From contig NC_037599.1 in NCBI RefSeq assembly GCF_003073045.1, positions 1,054,001 to 1,118,000 of the forward strand: DNA of 64,000 nucleotides. The letters run 5' to 3'. The DNA is from Pomacea canaliculata (taxonomy: Eukaryota; Mollusca; Gastropoda; Architaenioglossa; Ampullariidae). A program made the translations under genes and the position numbers. The notes beneath the pieces are model-generated. The model did no database searches. It was not told where the DNA came from and saw only the letters and a program-made list of their open reading frames with translations. Each line of letters begins with the position of its first letter. Within the stretch, counting starts at the first letter, position 1. Of the stretch, positions 29,381 through 42,000 are shown in pieces.

Positions 29381-32300
29381 TCACACAACCAGCCGGTAGC
29401 TCACATATCTACCTGCTGTTTCACTGGGTCGAATAATTTTAACGACCTGCAAAGCAAACATTTTAAACAAATTATTGAAGTCACTTTAACATTTGAAAAC
29501 TTCCACTAAATACTCTTTAATAAACACAAAAAAAGGAAGGAAAGCCCACAAGTCATATCAATGACAATAAGAATCACAATGCCACAAGGAACATTAAGAA
29601 TCAAGCTGCTGACTGATTTCTCTCTCTTCAAATTTCTTGTTAAAAATGAACTGAATGTGCATATTAAAACAAGAGATTTCTGTGAGGTAGAATCCATTTT
29701 GCCACAAAACTTAACCAATTCTGGCAGACTATTACTTTTCCTTACAAGGCTTACCATGTAATAAAACAGAATAGCTGTCTAGCATAAAGTGAATGCTGCT
29801 GCTACTCTTTTGATATAAGCCTAACTAGAAAAGACAGATGGATTTGAAATAATGTTCTGGCTATTTCTGCAATATTTGCAGGATTTACAAAATTGAGCTG
29901 ACTGTACCATTAGTCAGTTTGCACAGTATAATGTCATCTGTTGTTGATGATTGAAGTTAAATAGAAAGAAATATGCCAACAAATGTCTATATTGCTACTT
30001 GCAGAGTGCTTATTGCTGTTTAAAACAAACTTTCTTACACTGCTTTTTAGCAAACGAAAAAATAAATGTCTGCAAAGAAAGAATGTAACTTGCCATGGTT
30101 CTTGATTAAAGAGTAGCTTAGTAGCCTATATAGTCTCTTATCAGAACCAAAGGATGTTTTGCATTTGTTTAGATGCTAAGGAAAGTGGTTTAGAAAATAT
30201 GATTAAAAATGATACTACATCACAAAATTAAAAATAATACAATTTGTAAAGTGCATTTCCCTGAGTGGTAGTGACCTGTGTATGCTCAATTCACATTGCC
30301 ATTGTTGTTTCCAAATAGAGTTTAAAACAAAGTGCAATATGTTTCTCTTTGTTAAAAACATGAAATAACTTTAACTGCCATATGTGATACTTGCATGCTG
30401 TTGTGATTTTTTAAATCTCATTAAGCAGTAGTGATGAAGCACTTAATAAATGAACAAGCCTGCCGTGCAGCACTATATGAGTGTTGATATTACAGTTTGT
30501 GAGTGGTGCACAAAATACATACCTACTGAAACCAAGCATTTGTATGTATCCATGTATGCTATCTGCTCCAATCATATGCATCCATGCATGCCGTCTCCAT
30601 TTTTTACAATTCTTTAAATCCACCTGCCTTCAATATTTTATGCCTACAGAATGTGGAAGAATGTAGCTAACTGGAGTTTCTAATCTCCTAAATTTGCAAC
30701 GAAAGACATTATTGGTTGGTCTAAAACCTTGCTAATTTAAAGAAATATCTGCCTCTGGCCCCAAGATCCCTTTTGTTTAAAAACAATGCAACTTTATAGG
30801 TGGCACACACTACACTTGAGGTAGATGCTTATTTTTACCTGTCCCCTCTTAAGACCAAGGTAGCGTGATACGGGATCTCCTTGCTGTATTCTGGGTAGCT
30901 GGGACTCCTTCAGTTTACTGATATCAGGGTTAAAGACACTAAGACATCACACTGATATCAGGGTTAAAAACAGCCAGGGCAATGCCAAACATAAATGACC
31001 ATTTCTCCTCATTTCAAACTCTTCGCCCAACTGTTTTTATTTTATGACATGCATTAAATAATATTACCAAAGAAAGAAAATTATTAATTAGATTCAATTT
31101 TGATCAAGTTATAATGTTTTTGTATTTAAAAATAATTAAAAATATGAATCATCAAATGTCTCCCCAGTCTCCACCTCCACATGCAAGGCAAAACAGTTAG
31201 AATATTAGGAACATGTTAATAAATGGAACAATGGACTAGAGAATTTACAGAATAAGAGAGTATTCTTATATATTGACATGTCAATGACACACAACAGTTC
31301 TTCAAGGATACTATCTGGCCAGAAGCTCTGCTTTCTCTTCAGGTGTCATAACTACATGCTCCGGTACCAACTGTCATCAGAAAAGTGTCAACTTCAGGAG
31401 ATCTACTTTATATTCTGGAAACTGTATGCAATGGTCATGATTATCCCCACCCCCTTTTTTCTCAATGAGATGTTGCCAGAACACTGGAAAGCATTTCTTA
31501 TAGATTTGTTTTCTCCACAGACAGTTAGAAGTATTAATAAAAACAGTAGATGTATAGCATATAATACTACCATATGTTCTGTTATGTTGATAAGAAGCTC
31601 TGTCTCCAGGAACTGCTCCAGGATGTACTTCGGTGCCATCTCCACCAGCGCCTAAACAGGAAGAAACATCACAGGGAAGATTCATTAATCTGTTTCCCAG
31701 TCCGGCAGTGGAGCTGTATTTAAGATAACAGGCAATAAAATCTACCAAAAATATAAAGAGAGTCAGACACAAACAGATCACTATGTGAGGAACAGTTATG
31801 CACTGAAAACTAAATGATAGCCCCATGCAATGTCTGCAGCCTTATGATTAACTTGTGAGCAGCAGGTTGCTGGTTCAAGGTGGATTTGGGGCCAATAATC
31901 ACTAGGTTATTCATAGTCAGAACTACTTTGTGTGATGATGTCACAACTTCATGTGTAAGCCAGATACTGAAAGTCAGAAATCACAAACTTGTTTGTGTGC
32001 CAGGTCCCTTTTCTGAGTTAATTCAACCAAAATAACCTAAGATGTGAAATAATTTCCAACAAATTTCCTTTACACACATTTTCACACTTATCAAGACAGC
32101 ATGGGTCTTATGTATCTGGTTCTAAATATAAAATTGAAGATTTCAGAATCTTCCCTAGTTGTACTTGGTGCTTTTATTGGTAGATGCCCAAAAGTATTAA
32201 TTACTATGCCTGCCTTATGGCATCTTGCTAATTATTCATTTTCAGGATTTGGTAGAGTATCAGTCCCTGCACAGAAATACACTACTCCTCTTGTGGCTAT

Positions 32301-35300
32301 CAGCATGCCCATGCATACAAGTGTAATGCGATTTAGCAGTGACATGTATGATGTATCAGTAAAAGACAACCACGAACTAATATCTCTGGACTGCTGGCTG
32401 GCGATTTTTTCCCAGTTAACTGTTAAAACTAGGCATGAGACGACAAAGCTTCCGGTTTATTCACATTCTTTGTTTAGGCTTGCCGAGACTCATTGGATCA
32501 CTTTGCAAGAGGCTAAGCATTGGTCTTAGCAGACAGACAGCAATCCACCTATACACGACTATGAGACAACTAAAGGAACTTTGCCTTTCACTTGCTGTAC
32601 CCTCATTGCTGTCAGCTGTTAAAATTCATGGTCTCAATAAGCACCATATTATGGAACCTTTATCTTTGGCTTTCCACACACTTAATGCCTTTTTCTGGAC
32701 AAAAGTTTGAAATTTCAGTGCATTTTTCAGTAGCCTCTTTAGCTATATTCCTAATACCAGTACTAAATATTTTTGCAAAGTCTTCTTGATAAAATTTTGT
32801 CCACACTTAAGGGGACATTACACATAAAAACCTCCTAAAAACGCTTTTTAGGATTTCTGCATTTTCACAGGTTCTCCATCACTGATATGAAATTTTACCA
32901 AGAACCAACGATTAACACTGTTATCATAAAAATAGAAATGAAAAGCAATTTTGGAATGCAGAAATAAATTTTTTTTTTTCTCTAAATAACCATATACCAT
33001 CAAACTGCATTTATGCCTATCTTCACATTTATGATGCTTATACGTTTATTGCAGTCCCAAGTTGTGTATATTATGTCACAATATTTTTAAACAAAATCAC
33101 AAATTATTTAACTCAGAAAAGAAGTATGTTCAAAACTGACTAAGGTATTATCTTTAAGTAGTTATATACTGTAAGTCAAATTTCAAGTAATTCTGTTAAG
33201 TATTATCTAAAAATATACAAAAATGCTAAAAATAGTGTCTACTGTCCCCTAAAAGCATAATTGACATAATTTGTTGTTTAATTCCATTGTTAAGTATAAC
33301 TCAACTGATTTGTTACTATTCAGTACATATGGACATCGCTAAACTGCAGACCCATTCTACAGAAACATAGTAACCCTTAACCCTTAACATGTCAGCACCC
33401 ACCTGTTTGGCAGAAGGTGTCATGCCTGTCTGCACAACAATGATGGCACGGTGAATGTTATCTTCTTGCATTCTTGTACAGTAGGTTTTAATTGTCTTGA
33501 TGCCCACCTTAGGTTCTTCAGGAAAGAACACAAACATCATGTCTGAAAGAAAAAACCAAACAAAAAACCACTCCATTACATGACATGGAAAAAATGTAAC
33601 AACCTAACTTACATCCAAAACAGCAAAATATGGCAAAGTTATAAGTATTTAAAAAAATAAATGGTTTATTAAGTCTTCTGTTCTTTTAGCAAAAAGATCT
33701 TCATACAAGATAGGTAGATAGGACTTGTAGTTAAGCCAGTGACTTATATATCCTAAATTTCAGTCAATTGAGCACACCTGTATATAAGCTGCAACCACTA
33801 AATTAAAAAAAAAAATATCTTCTTTTTTCACAAATACACTGCAAATATATACAACTTGAAAGCTGTATCATAATTATTTCATCTCAAAGGGTGTGCTCCA
33901 GTAACTGATCTGAATGCTTCAATTGTATGCAGCTCTGATGTAAAACTGTGAACAGTTAACACTGTAACATGGAGCTCATTGAACAAATTTATCAGAATCT
34001 GTATGGCCAAGCACCAACCTGTAGGGTCATCATTATGGGCTACCAAGACAATGAGGTCTTTACGACTCGGATGGTTCTCGCTGCAACAAATGAGGTACCT
34101 CATTAAAGGATATGACTGCAATTTTCTAATACCCAGTAATATAATATTTCTTTAATGCTAGTAAATATATACTTAGTCATTACAATTTTTTAAAAAAGCT
34201 CAGAATTGCAGATATGAACTAAAAGTAACATAAAAAGAGTAATTCTATATAAGAGATGATCACTAATTAATTTTTTTATGAAAATATAAAAATAAGTTCC
34301 TGTTTCTAATATTTCATTCTCATACCTTGGTTTATCACCATACTGTGCTTTGAACTGTTCAAGTGTTTGATCCAGTTCATCCTGAGCAACAAGGTAGTGC
34401 CGGTCATGGCACAGCTGCATAACAATGAAAGTAGTTAAGTAATAATCAACTGCGACAATAACAATGAAAGTAGTTTGATGATAAATGGACATTAGGTAAC
34501 AAAGGATGGTGAGATATATATATATATAGACACACTGAACAGCATAAAGATAAAGCACAAGACTATAATGTAATGCAATAGATAAGGGTATGAAGGATAA
34601 GGACTGTAAACAGTCTAGATATGGAGTAGTTACATAATGGTTCACATGACAGACAATATACTGCAAAAGTAGTTTAGGATAGTAATTCACAGATAGTATT
34701 TAGAAAACGAATATGTTTTTAGAGAATGTTTGAATGTAGCCTTCGAGTCAAGAGTGGCAAATGTGACACAGAAAAGAGTTACATTGCTTAGCTTTGTGGG
34801 AGGGATAGGCAGAGTGCTGGAGTCTGATATGAAGCGATGGTTTCGAGCAGGAGTGTGGACAGACAAGATTTCAGAGAGAGGGGAGGAGCCATCAAAAACA
34901 AAAAAAGGACAGAGTTGAAAGCTTGTAGTTTATTCTAGATTAAATTGGTAGCCAGTGAAGAGAGTGAAGAAGTGGTGTGACATATGCAGTCAGACCTCGA
35001 TAAGTCGACCTTCCCTAAGTCGAAAACCTCCCTATATTGAATTAATTGTTAGTTCCCGGCCAAATTCCATAAGACCAATGTATTTTAGATCTCCTTAACT
35101 CGAAGATTTTTTGGCTTCCAACCTCTACTAACGAGTTTTGAGTCATCACCAACCAGAACAACTATGTCTCAAACTGTTCCAAACTGTCTCAAGAAAGACT
35201 AGGAGATTTTGGAGCGAGATGCGTCGGCACATCGACGCCAAACGAATTTAACAGACTTTTTTTTCTCTAAAGGTAAGCTGTTTGATTGTACTGTTCGATA

Positions 35301-35821
35301 GTACAGTACTGTACTGCATGCATCCGTATAAAACGATATAATAAACGGTTATAATACAGTAATTAAGCCGGAAAAAACATTGTCCTTGATTAACCTTCGC
35401 CTGTTACGCCATTTTCCCTAACTCGAAAACTCCGTAAGTCAAATTTTTTTTCGGGTCCCATGGAGTTCGACTTATCGAGGTCCGACTGCGCTTTTAAAGT
35501 TGTGAGTCCGAAAAACAAGATGAGAAGCTGAGTTCTGGACTTTCTGAAGTTTGTGAATAAGGAGCTGTGGACAGCCAGCTAGAAAAGAGTTGCAACTGTC
35601 TATTTTAATTAGATGATCTAATAACTTTGCCAGTTATGAAGCGGAGAGAAAGTGGTAATAGGTTTTCGTTGTGTTTATCAAGAGACTAGACTGTAATGAT
35701 GCAGTCATACACAGTTTTAATTTGTATTATGACATAAAATGTGAAACATAAACAAAGTAGATACCTGCATAATTGTCTTTCTGATTCTCCACAGTTTGTA
35801 AGTTTCTTGTTCGTCATCCAT
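29381..35821 (-). CDS. POLR2E: RNA polymerase I/II/III shared subunit RPABC1 (RPB5), complete
   Basis: Eight coding exons on the minus strand: 35765-35821, 34326-34414, 34019-34080, 33403-33542, 31571-31651, 31312-31370, 30839-30917, 29381-29446. All introns are GT-AG and phases close exactly, giving 210 residues, the family's usual length. The protein starts [19 protein letters not shown] and continues with [11 protein letters not shown], the jaw-domain signature [24 protein letters not shown], then GMTPSAKQ. The C-terminal assembly module has [38 protein letters not shown] and a final [11 protein letters not shown] block. RPB5 is shared by all three nuclear RNA polymerases, sits in the lower jaw near incoming DNA, and its C-terminal half corresponds to archaeal RpoH. 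Its start is 252 bases from the divergent GPX4 start. Intron 1 carries a pogo-like MITE and LINE remnants. The 3' splice region of exon 7 is duplicated in tandem. Confidence 0.97.
30919..30968 (-). repeat. Tandem duplication of a 3' splice region
   Basis: The plus-strand motif TGATATCAGGGTTAAA occurs at 30919-30934 and 30953-30968. On the minus strand this duplicates the intron end CCCTGATATCAG used as acceptor of POLR2E exon 7. Using the upstream copy would put an in-frame TAG after three codons. Confidence 0.8.
32809..33252. mobile_element. Possible TIR MITE in POLR2E intron 4
   Basis: The ends AAGGGGACATTACACA and, inverted from the right side, TAGGGGACAGTAGACA share about 12 of 16 positions. 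No target duplication is clear. The interior is AT-rich without coding capacity. Confidence 0.4.
34700..34830 (-). pseudogene. LINE ORF2 C-terminal fragment
   Basis: The minus-strand reading ends in [13 protein letters not shown] followed by FS, again the SFKxxLKTxLF-type tail of LINE polymerases. Sequence on its plus-strand right (34830-34986) resumes after the MITE at 35489-35640 as one continuous repeat-like segment. The fragment lies in POLR2E intron 1. Confidence 0.45.
34987..35488. mobile_element. Pogo/Tc1-like MITE, about 500 bp
   Basis: Inverted ends CAGTCAGACCTCGATAAGTC (left) and CAGTCGGACCTCGATAAGTC (right, inverted) agree at 19 of 20 positions. A second internal pair of CTAACTCGAA-type motifs lies inside. 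There is no transposase. The flanks do not show a clean TA duplication. Tigger/pogo elements have similar termini. It lies in POLR2E intron 1, and a deleted relative is at 12178-12300. Confidence 0.75.
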
Positions 35822-36073
35822 GGTAAAAACAAAAGGAAAAATGACAAAAAAATAGTAATAAGATGAGTCTGAGGTCCCGCTGAAAAGTACGTTGACCGGA
35901 AGTTGGATGAAGTAGAGCAAAACGTAATGCTAGTTTCGCAATTTGTGAAGAAAATAATTAGATACAACTATTGTCGATGACTGATAATTTCATTGACCTT
36001 TGATTAAAAATAAAATATGAAATATAATAAATTATTCTACGTCACTTACAAGTAATCTAGCTTTGCAGCAAAG
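35822..36073. promoter_or_regulatory. Shared intergenic promoter region, POLR2E / GPX4
   Basis: Only 252 bases separate the two divergent start codons. Both 5' UTRs and both promoters must fit here unless non-coding first exons lie elsewhere. No TATA box is convincing in either direction. A bidirectional promoter is the simplest reading but is inferred from spacing alone. Confidence 0.55.
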
Positions 36074-39000
36074 ATGTTGACACTGATGAGAAAAGGGTCA
36101 ATGGTTGTTAGTACGGCTGCCCTGACACTCGGCCTGGGAACGTCTGCTTTCAGCATATCAAGTATGGTAAGTGTCTTTTGGAGAACACTGAAAGGTGTGT
36201 CTAATAGTGTGTGTGAGATAAAACAAACACATTACTAGAAAATCGCAGTAGTTCATGGTATGGTCATAGAGCTAACTGCGCAAAAGATGTAGATGAAAGT
36301 TCGAAGGTGGTACGTACATGATCGGAATGATCGAGGGATGACTTGGCAGGTTTATGCTAAATACTGTTCACTTATAGCAATATATATTTTGTCGTTTTGT
36401 ATTTCATAAACATTCTTTATTGTCTGGAAAATTAGTGTTTACTTTAGATTTCGATTATTTGTAGTCGTTAACGGGGATACAAATTGGAGTACAATTGTGA
36501 AAAATATAATTTTCACAATGACTGTCCCGAGTTAGAACGAGTGTCGGTGTATGAAAGCTGCCTCGAGAGTGCAGGTAGGACCATTATGGCATTACATAAA
36601 TCACATTTTGTTCAGTCCATTCTTTTTATTATTCACAAGAAGAACCGTATTACTGTCTGGGCTAGGGACAGAAACTGGATGACCACATTATTCGAGCAAA
36701 GATCGTTTCCCCAGAACTCTAATCCGACCTCTCCTGTGTGCGACCTCGTTACTCAGCGCCTAGTGTGTTTTGTGTAGGCGTCTTTTGGTGCATGCGTGTG
36801 TGCAAGGGTGTGTGTGTGTGACAGTATGAAACTGATTGTTCATGTCAAAGCACATTGAGCTTGCTTCCAGAAGGGAAATGCGCTATAGAAATGCTATTAT
36901 TATTATTTATACGGCTATAATGCACTCAGACTTCCTTCAGGGTTGACTTATAAGATGCATTATTACCGTCATTCACTGGTGACCACCATGATGCCCTTGC
37001 CCTTGTCAGGATCTATTGAGGTTTTGCCATCTTAAAACACACTGTGGTGCTTAGCTCAGTCAGGAACTGCATGGGCTGTGCATGATTAATGAAAGGCTAT
37101 GGCTGTGAATGGGTTCTATATTTATAAGCAAATATAGTTATATAATTCTGCTAAATGTCATATCTATAAACAAATATAGGTATATAATTCTGCTAAATGT
37201 TGAGTTGCCACTTTTTTCCATTTGACAAAAAGTAACCTATTTAAAAAAAATTTTGCAAACTCATGTCAAAATGTAAATCCTGTCAGATGTTTGAATGCCT
37301 GCAGTCAGAAACAGTTAGATACCTGACTTGCATGTGCCACATAAGATGCGTTAATATTGTGAAGCCCCCTTTTGTTTCAAATTAACCCAGTAAAGCCTCT
37401 AGAGCAGGGATACCCAACCTACGGCCCGCGGGCCATATCCGGCCCGCGAAGCTGTGCCGTCTGGCCCGCGAAGCTTCTTCCCACAGTACAGGAAATCGGC
37501 ATGTTAGTAATAAAGAAAACCTAAGAAGAAAAAAAAGAAACGAAAAAAGGGAAGAAGACGTACTTATCCCCACGTAGGGGCGTCTGTCAATCTTTCGATG
37601 GGTTTCATTCTTGATTTTCGTCTTGGCAGGAAACCAGTGTTTGAAAACGAGGGACGCCGCATTCCACAGGGGATTAGTGATCTTTTGATTGGTTAATATT
37701 TGAATCAGTCGTTAAAGAGATTGAAAATACAGACTCCGGGCTTTCTAGCAAGGTATAAAACAATGGGGTTCTGATAAGAAAGCAATACCGAAACAGCGTT
37801 TGAATTTCGTCATTTTCCTGTGGAAATCAGGACGGATCACCTTGGGGTACCTCGATTAAAATGTATTTTAAGACAATTTCTAACTTTTATTTTAACAAGA
37901 CAACTTCAAATATCCCACTAATTACTACATAATTAATGGTAAGTACAACTTGCTTCTAATAAAAATGGTATCTGTTCTGTTTTTTTTTTTCTTTTTTGTA
38001 TTTTTGCGGTGAAGTGGCCCGCGACACGGCTGTCCGAAATGGATATGGCCCGCAGGCTGAAAAAGGTTGGACATCACTGCTCTAGAGGCATTAAAGTGTG
38101 CATTGAAAGTGCACTTGTTCTGAAAATATCTTTCATAATGTTTTTTTTGTTTCTTCTACATTTACTTGATCACATTGTTTAATATGCTGTCCTGCGTGCC
38201 TGACTTTGCTTTGTTGTTGGATGTAGAATTTTGCTTTAGTTTTCTTCTTGGTGTTTGATTTTCCATATTACCAGTCATTTGCCATATGTTTTCAATTATT
38301 GTTACTGTTGAAGCAGGGCGAGCACACCTGTGTACCTTGATGGCTGAGTGGTTTAGGGATTCTTACCAAAAAACTAGTTCTCATTGGGAAAGATGGTTTG
38401 AATATTGCATGTCACAGGGTAAAACTAGATATGAGCAGGTTACTTTTCCTGCAAATTACTGTGTGCCTCAATGGTTGCAGGGTCTAGGGGTCCCTGGGTC
38501 ATAGATTTGTTTTGCAAGAACTGTGCCATCTACATTCATGGGTTAATAGCCCTACTGCCTTTTAGGTAATGTTGGAAAGAATAAATACTAAGAGAATAAA
38601 CCCCTCCATCAAATTGTAACACATCATAGAGTGAAGGCTTTCTGTGATAAAAGCATTGTCCATGGCTTAGAACCCATCTACAGTCAAATCTCCCTACTAT
38701 CTATGCCACGTATTATGCCACTTTTGCTGTCCCGACTATAAATTAAATGTAAAAAAAATTTACTATGCCACCCCTACTCTCGCTACTATGCCACTTTTTT
38801 GTGATTGTTAAAGACACAAGTGTAAAATTCCGCGCAGTGCTCGATTATTATACTGTATGGTAGTGTGGGACATCGCAGTTAGGGATGGAACATAGCACGC
38901 ACAAGGGAGGGTGGAGGCTGGCAATGTGGGGTGTGGGTGGTCGCTGGCGGGTGACAGCCAGGTGACAGAGGGAAGGTGTGAGGGGATCGACTACGACAGG

Positions 39001-42000
39001 ATGCAGGTGCGTGGATGTGGTTGGAGGGTGGAGGATGAAGAGGTGAGGGGGAGAATGAGAGGAGACAGCGAGCGAAGCCGACGATTCTTGAGAGCTTTGG
39101 ACCAGACCTGGGCAAAGGCCTCCTGTCTTTGACCGGCTGTCCCGCCAGTATATATATACTATACATACAGTATTAGGTAAAACTGAGTTAACTATATTAG
39201 TCCGGCCCTCTAAAACCATCCCAATTTCTCATGCGGCCCCTTGGGAAAATTAATTGCCCACTCCTGCTTTGGACTGACGGGTAACTTGAACAAATAAAGC
39301 CGTTTTTACGAACCCTCTCTACTATGCAACTTTTGCTCGGTCCCGGTAGGTGGCATAGTAGGGAGATTTGACTGTATTAGCGACCAAGAGGACCCATGGG
39401 TTGAAAGATTTTTGCCATGGTCTCGCTTGTAGAAAAGATGAGTGCCACCAAGTGTATAAGCCTAGAGATAGGACGTGGGTAGAACGTGGAAAGAAAATGT
39501 CGTGCCAGATCGGTGAAGGCCCATTGGCAAGTTCCAGGAAGGGGACAGCAAAAATTGTGCTACTGGAACCAAATAACTAATAAGGCTGAGAGAAGGGACT
39601 TTCATTGATATGCAAAACATCTGCACATCACATCAGTGCAGCAAGGTGAAAGAACTCACCCTTGACCTAGAGCAACACCAGTGGGGCAGACTGTACTTGT
39701 CCCTCATAGTTCCCATCCTACTGCATGGATGTGAGACATGGACACTGCTTTCCAATGCAAAGAGCAGTTTGAGAACAAGTGCCTGAGGAGGCTGTTTTGA
39801 ATATCCTACATAAAATGCAAAACCAGTACTGGTGGACCAACATAACCATTCATCAGTTTATACCAGTCAGGGGACAAATACTACTTGTTTTTTAGCGTGT
39901 ACACCTTATTATAATTACTATAAAATTATGGTACACACTAAAAATCTCAATTGTTTTACATACCCCCAGACAAAAAATCTGAGCAGTGTTAGGAGACACA
40001 GAAGCCAAAGTTAGAAACAAAGTGTTTAACAAAAACCTGATAACCACCTGAATCTCCGTTTGACTAATATTATATTTTGTGTGGCATGCCAAAGGAGGAG
40101 GGAGAGGGGGAGTCTAAAATGGGGAAAATTGAAATTTCTTAACCACCACATAAGATTATGAAATATTTCTTTATAGAATATGGTGTCAAGAATTTTATAA
40201 AAATGCAGGCAAGATGAAGACACCTATACCAATTATTGCTTATTCATAGTCTTTGAACATAAAGCAGCTGCACTGGGATTAGGTTATAGTTTGTGCAATC
40301 TGGAATTTGTGAACCTAGGTAGGAAGTGCCAAACAGTGATCTTGTCAAAAGCCACAGAAGCAAAAAAAAAAAATTTAAGAACTGGCTATAGTGGATCTTT
40401 TTTGGCTGGTTCTGGCTGCTATTCAGATTATTGGATATTATAAAGGGACACTTATTTGAATTTTTTGTGGGTCATTATAGTCTGTTACTTGCGCTTATTT
40501 TTTTTAAGGAAAAGTTTGTAATTGATGCACATAATGTGTCATGAGAAAAACATGTTGAAAAATTAATGCAGTTTTGTGACATTTTGACAACAAATGGTGG
40601 TGTGAATGTTCTTTCCTTTCAAGATTATATGGTGTACTAAGCACTGTTAACAGAAATAAACAGAAGTACACCATTTATTTTGTGATTGATATATTATAAG
40701 TGACTGAGTCCACAATGGGCCAATAATTATATGTTAATTACAGGCTTATTACTTAGATTTAATTTTTTTTAAAATAAAATTCCTTTTAGGCAGCTGGTGG
40801 TGAATCATGGAAAAATGCCAGTTCAATTTACGAGTTCAACGCAAAAGACATTGATGGAAATGAAGTATCTCTTGAGAAATACAAGTAAGTCAATATATGC
40901 ATGTCATGATTACCTGTGTGAATCTGTGAGTGCATAGTACATGCTGCTGACCCACTTTCTGAGTTCTAAGAGCTGGCAGAGAAGGAAGAGGATCGTTTAG
41001 TGAGTGGTTTTCAAGGACGATAGAGAAAATGGTTTACTGACCATGATTCGGTCATAAGCAGAACATCTGACATAAAAGCGAGAAGGACGTTAAGTGTCAG
41101 TTGCTGCATGGGAGAAAACAGAATAAGATATAATATTAATAAATACATGATGTATTCAGTACATACTCATGATTGTAAGGAGCGTGCTCTTAGCTCTTGA
41201 GAGAAGAACAAGACGTGGACAAGATACGAAGGATGGAAGGATAAACAACAGTACCATTGACCATTGACCCACAACTCTGTGAAATCAAATTAAGTGCACA
41301 AATTTCAGAGTGTTCATAATAATAATAAAGGCAAAATTTGTAAAACTCTTAAGGAGCATGCTTTTATCGTCTAAGAACAAGACATGGACAGTTATATGAG
41401 GAACAGGAAAACAAATAACATAATTAAGAACTATGAAAGAATAAACAAAAGTACTAATGAATAAAAACAAATACAGAAAACACAAAGAGGAACCAAAACA
41501 CAAGACCTGAGAATTTTGGACCCAAGATATGTGAAACTGTCAACTTCCTCAATCTCTTCTCCATTTAGTTTGACGCTGTCTTGGACTCTGGCGTTCACTC
41601 TCATACTTTTCGTTTTCCTTGCACTGACCTTCAAGCCAAGGTTTCCAGCTGTTTCTAAGAAGGCATTTGTTTTTTCCTGCATGTCTTGGTGGCGATGGAC
41701 AGATAGTAGTTATTATGTATGCATTAAATGTCTGTATGAGTATGTATGTATATGTGAGCAAAAGAAAAATTTCTGTCTTGGGTCTCCTCGAAAGACAATA
41801 AAGTCTAATTTGATTTGATTTGATTGATTTGAATATGATACTGCCAAAGGAAGATGTGCAGGGAAGGGTGTGAAAAAAGACCAGAATTGTGATAGTACCT
41901 TATGGGAAATAAAAGAAAAACAGTTTTTCATGCTCAACAGGTTGAGCTCGTATCAACACTGGAAATGCATTTTATAAATCTGATTATTATTATTAAAGCC

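Noticed and set aside
31840..31900. tRNA-like A/B box pattern (CAGGTTGCTGGTTCAAGG)
   Set aside because: A B-box-like word is present but no acceptor or anticodon stem closes; at most an old SINE head in POLR2E intron 4.
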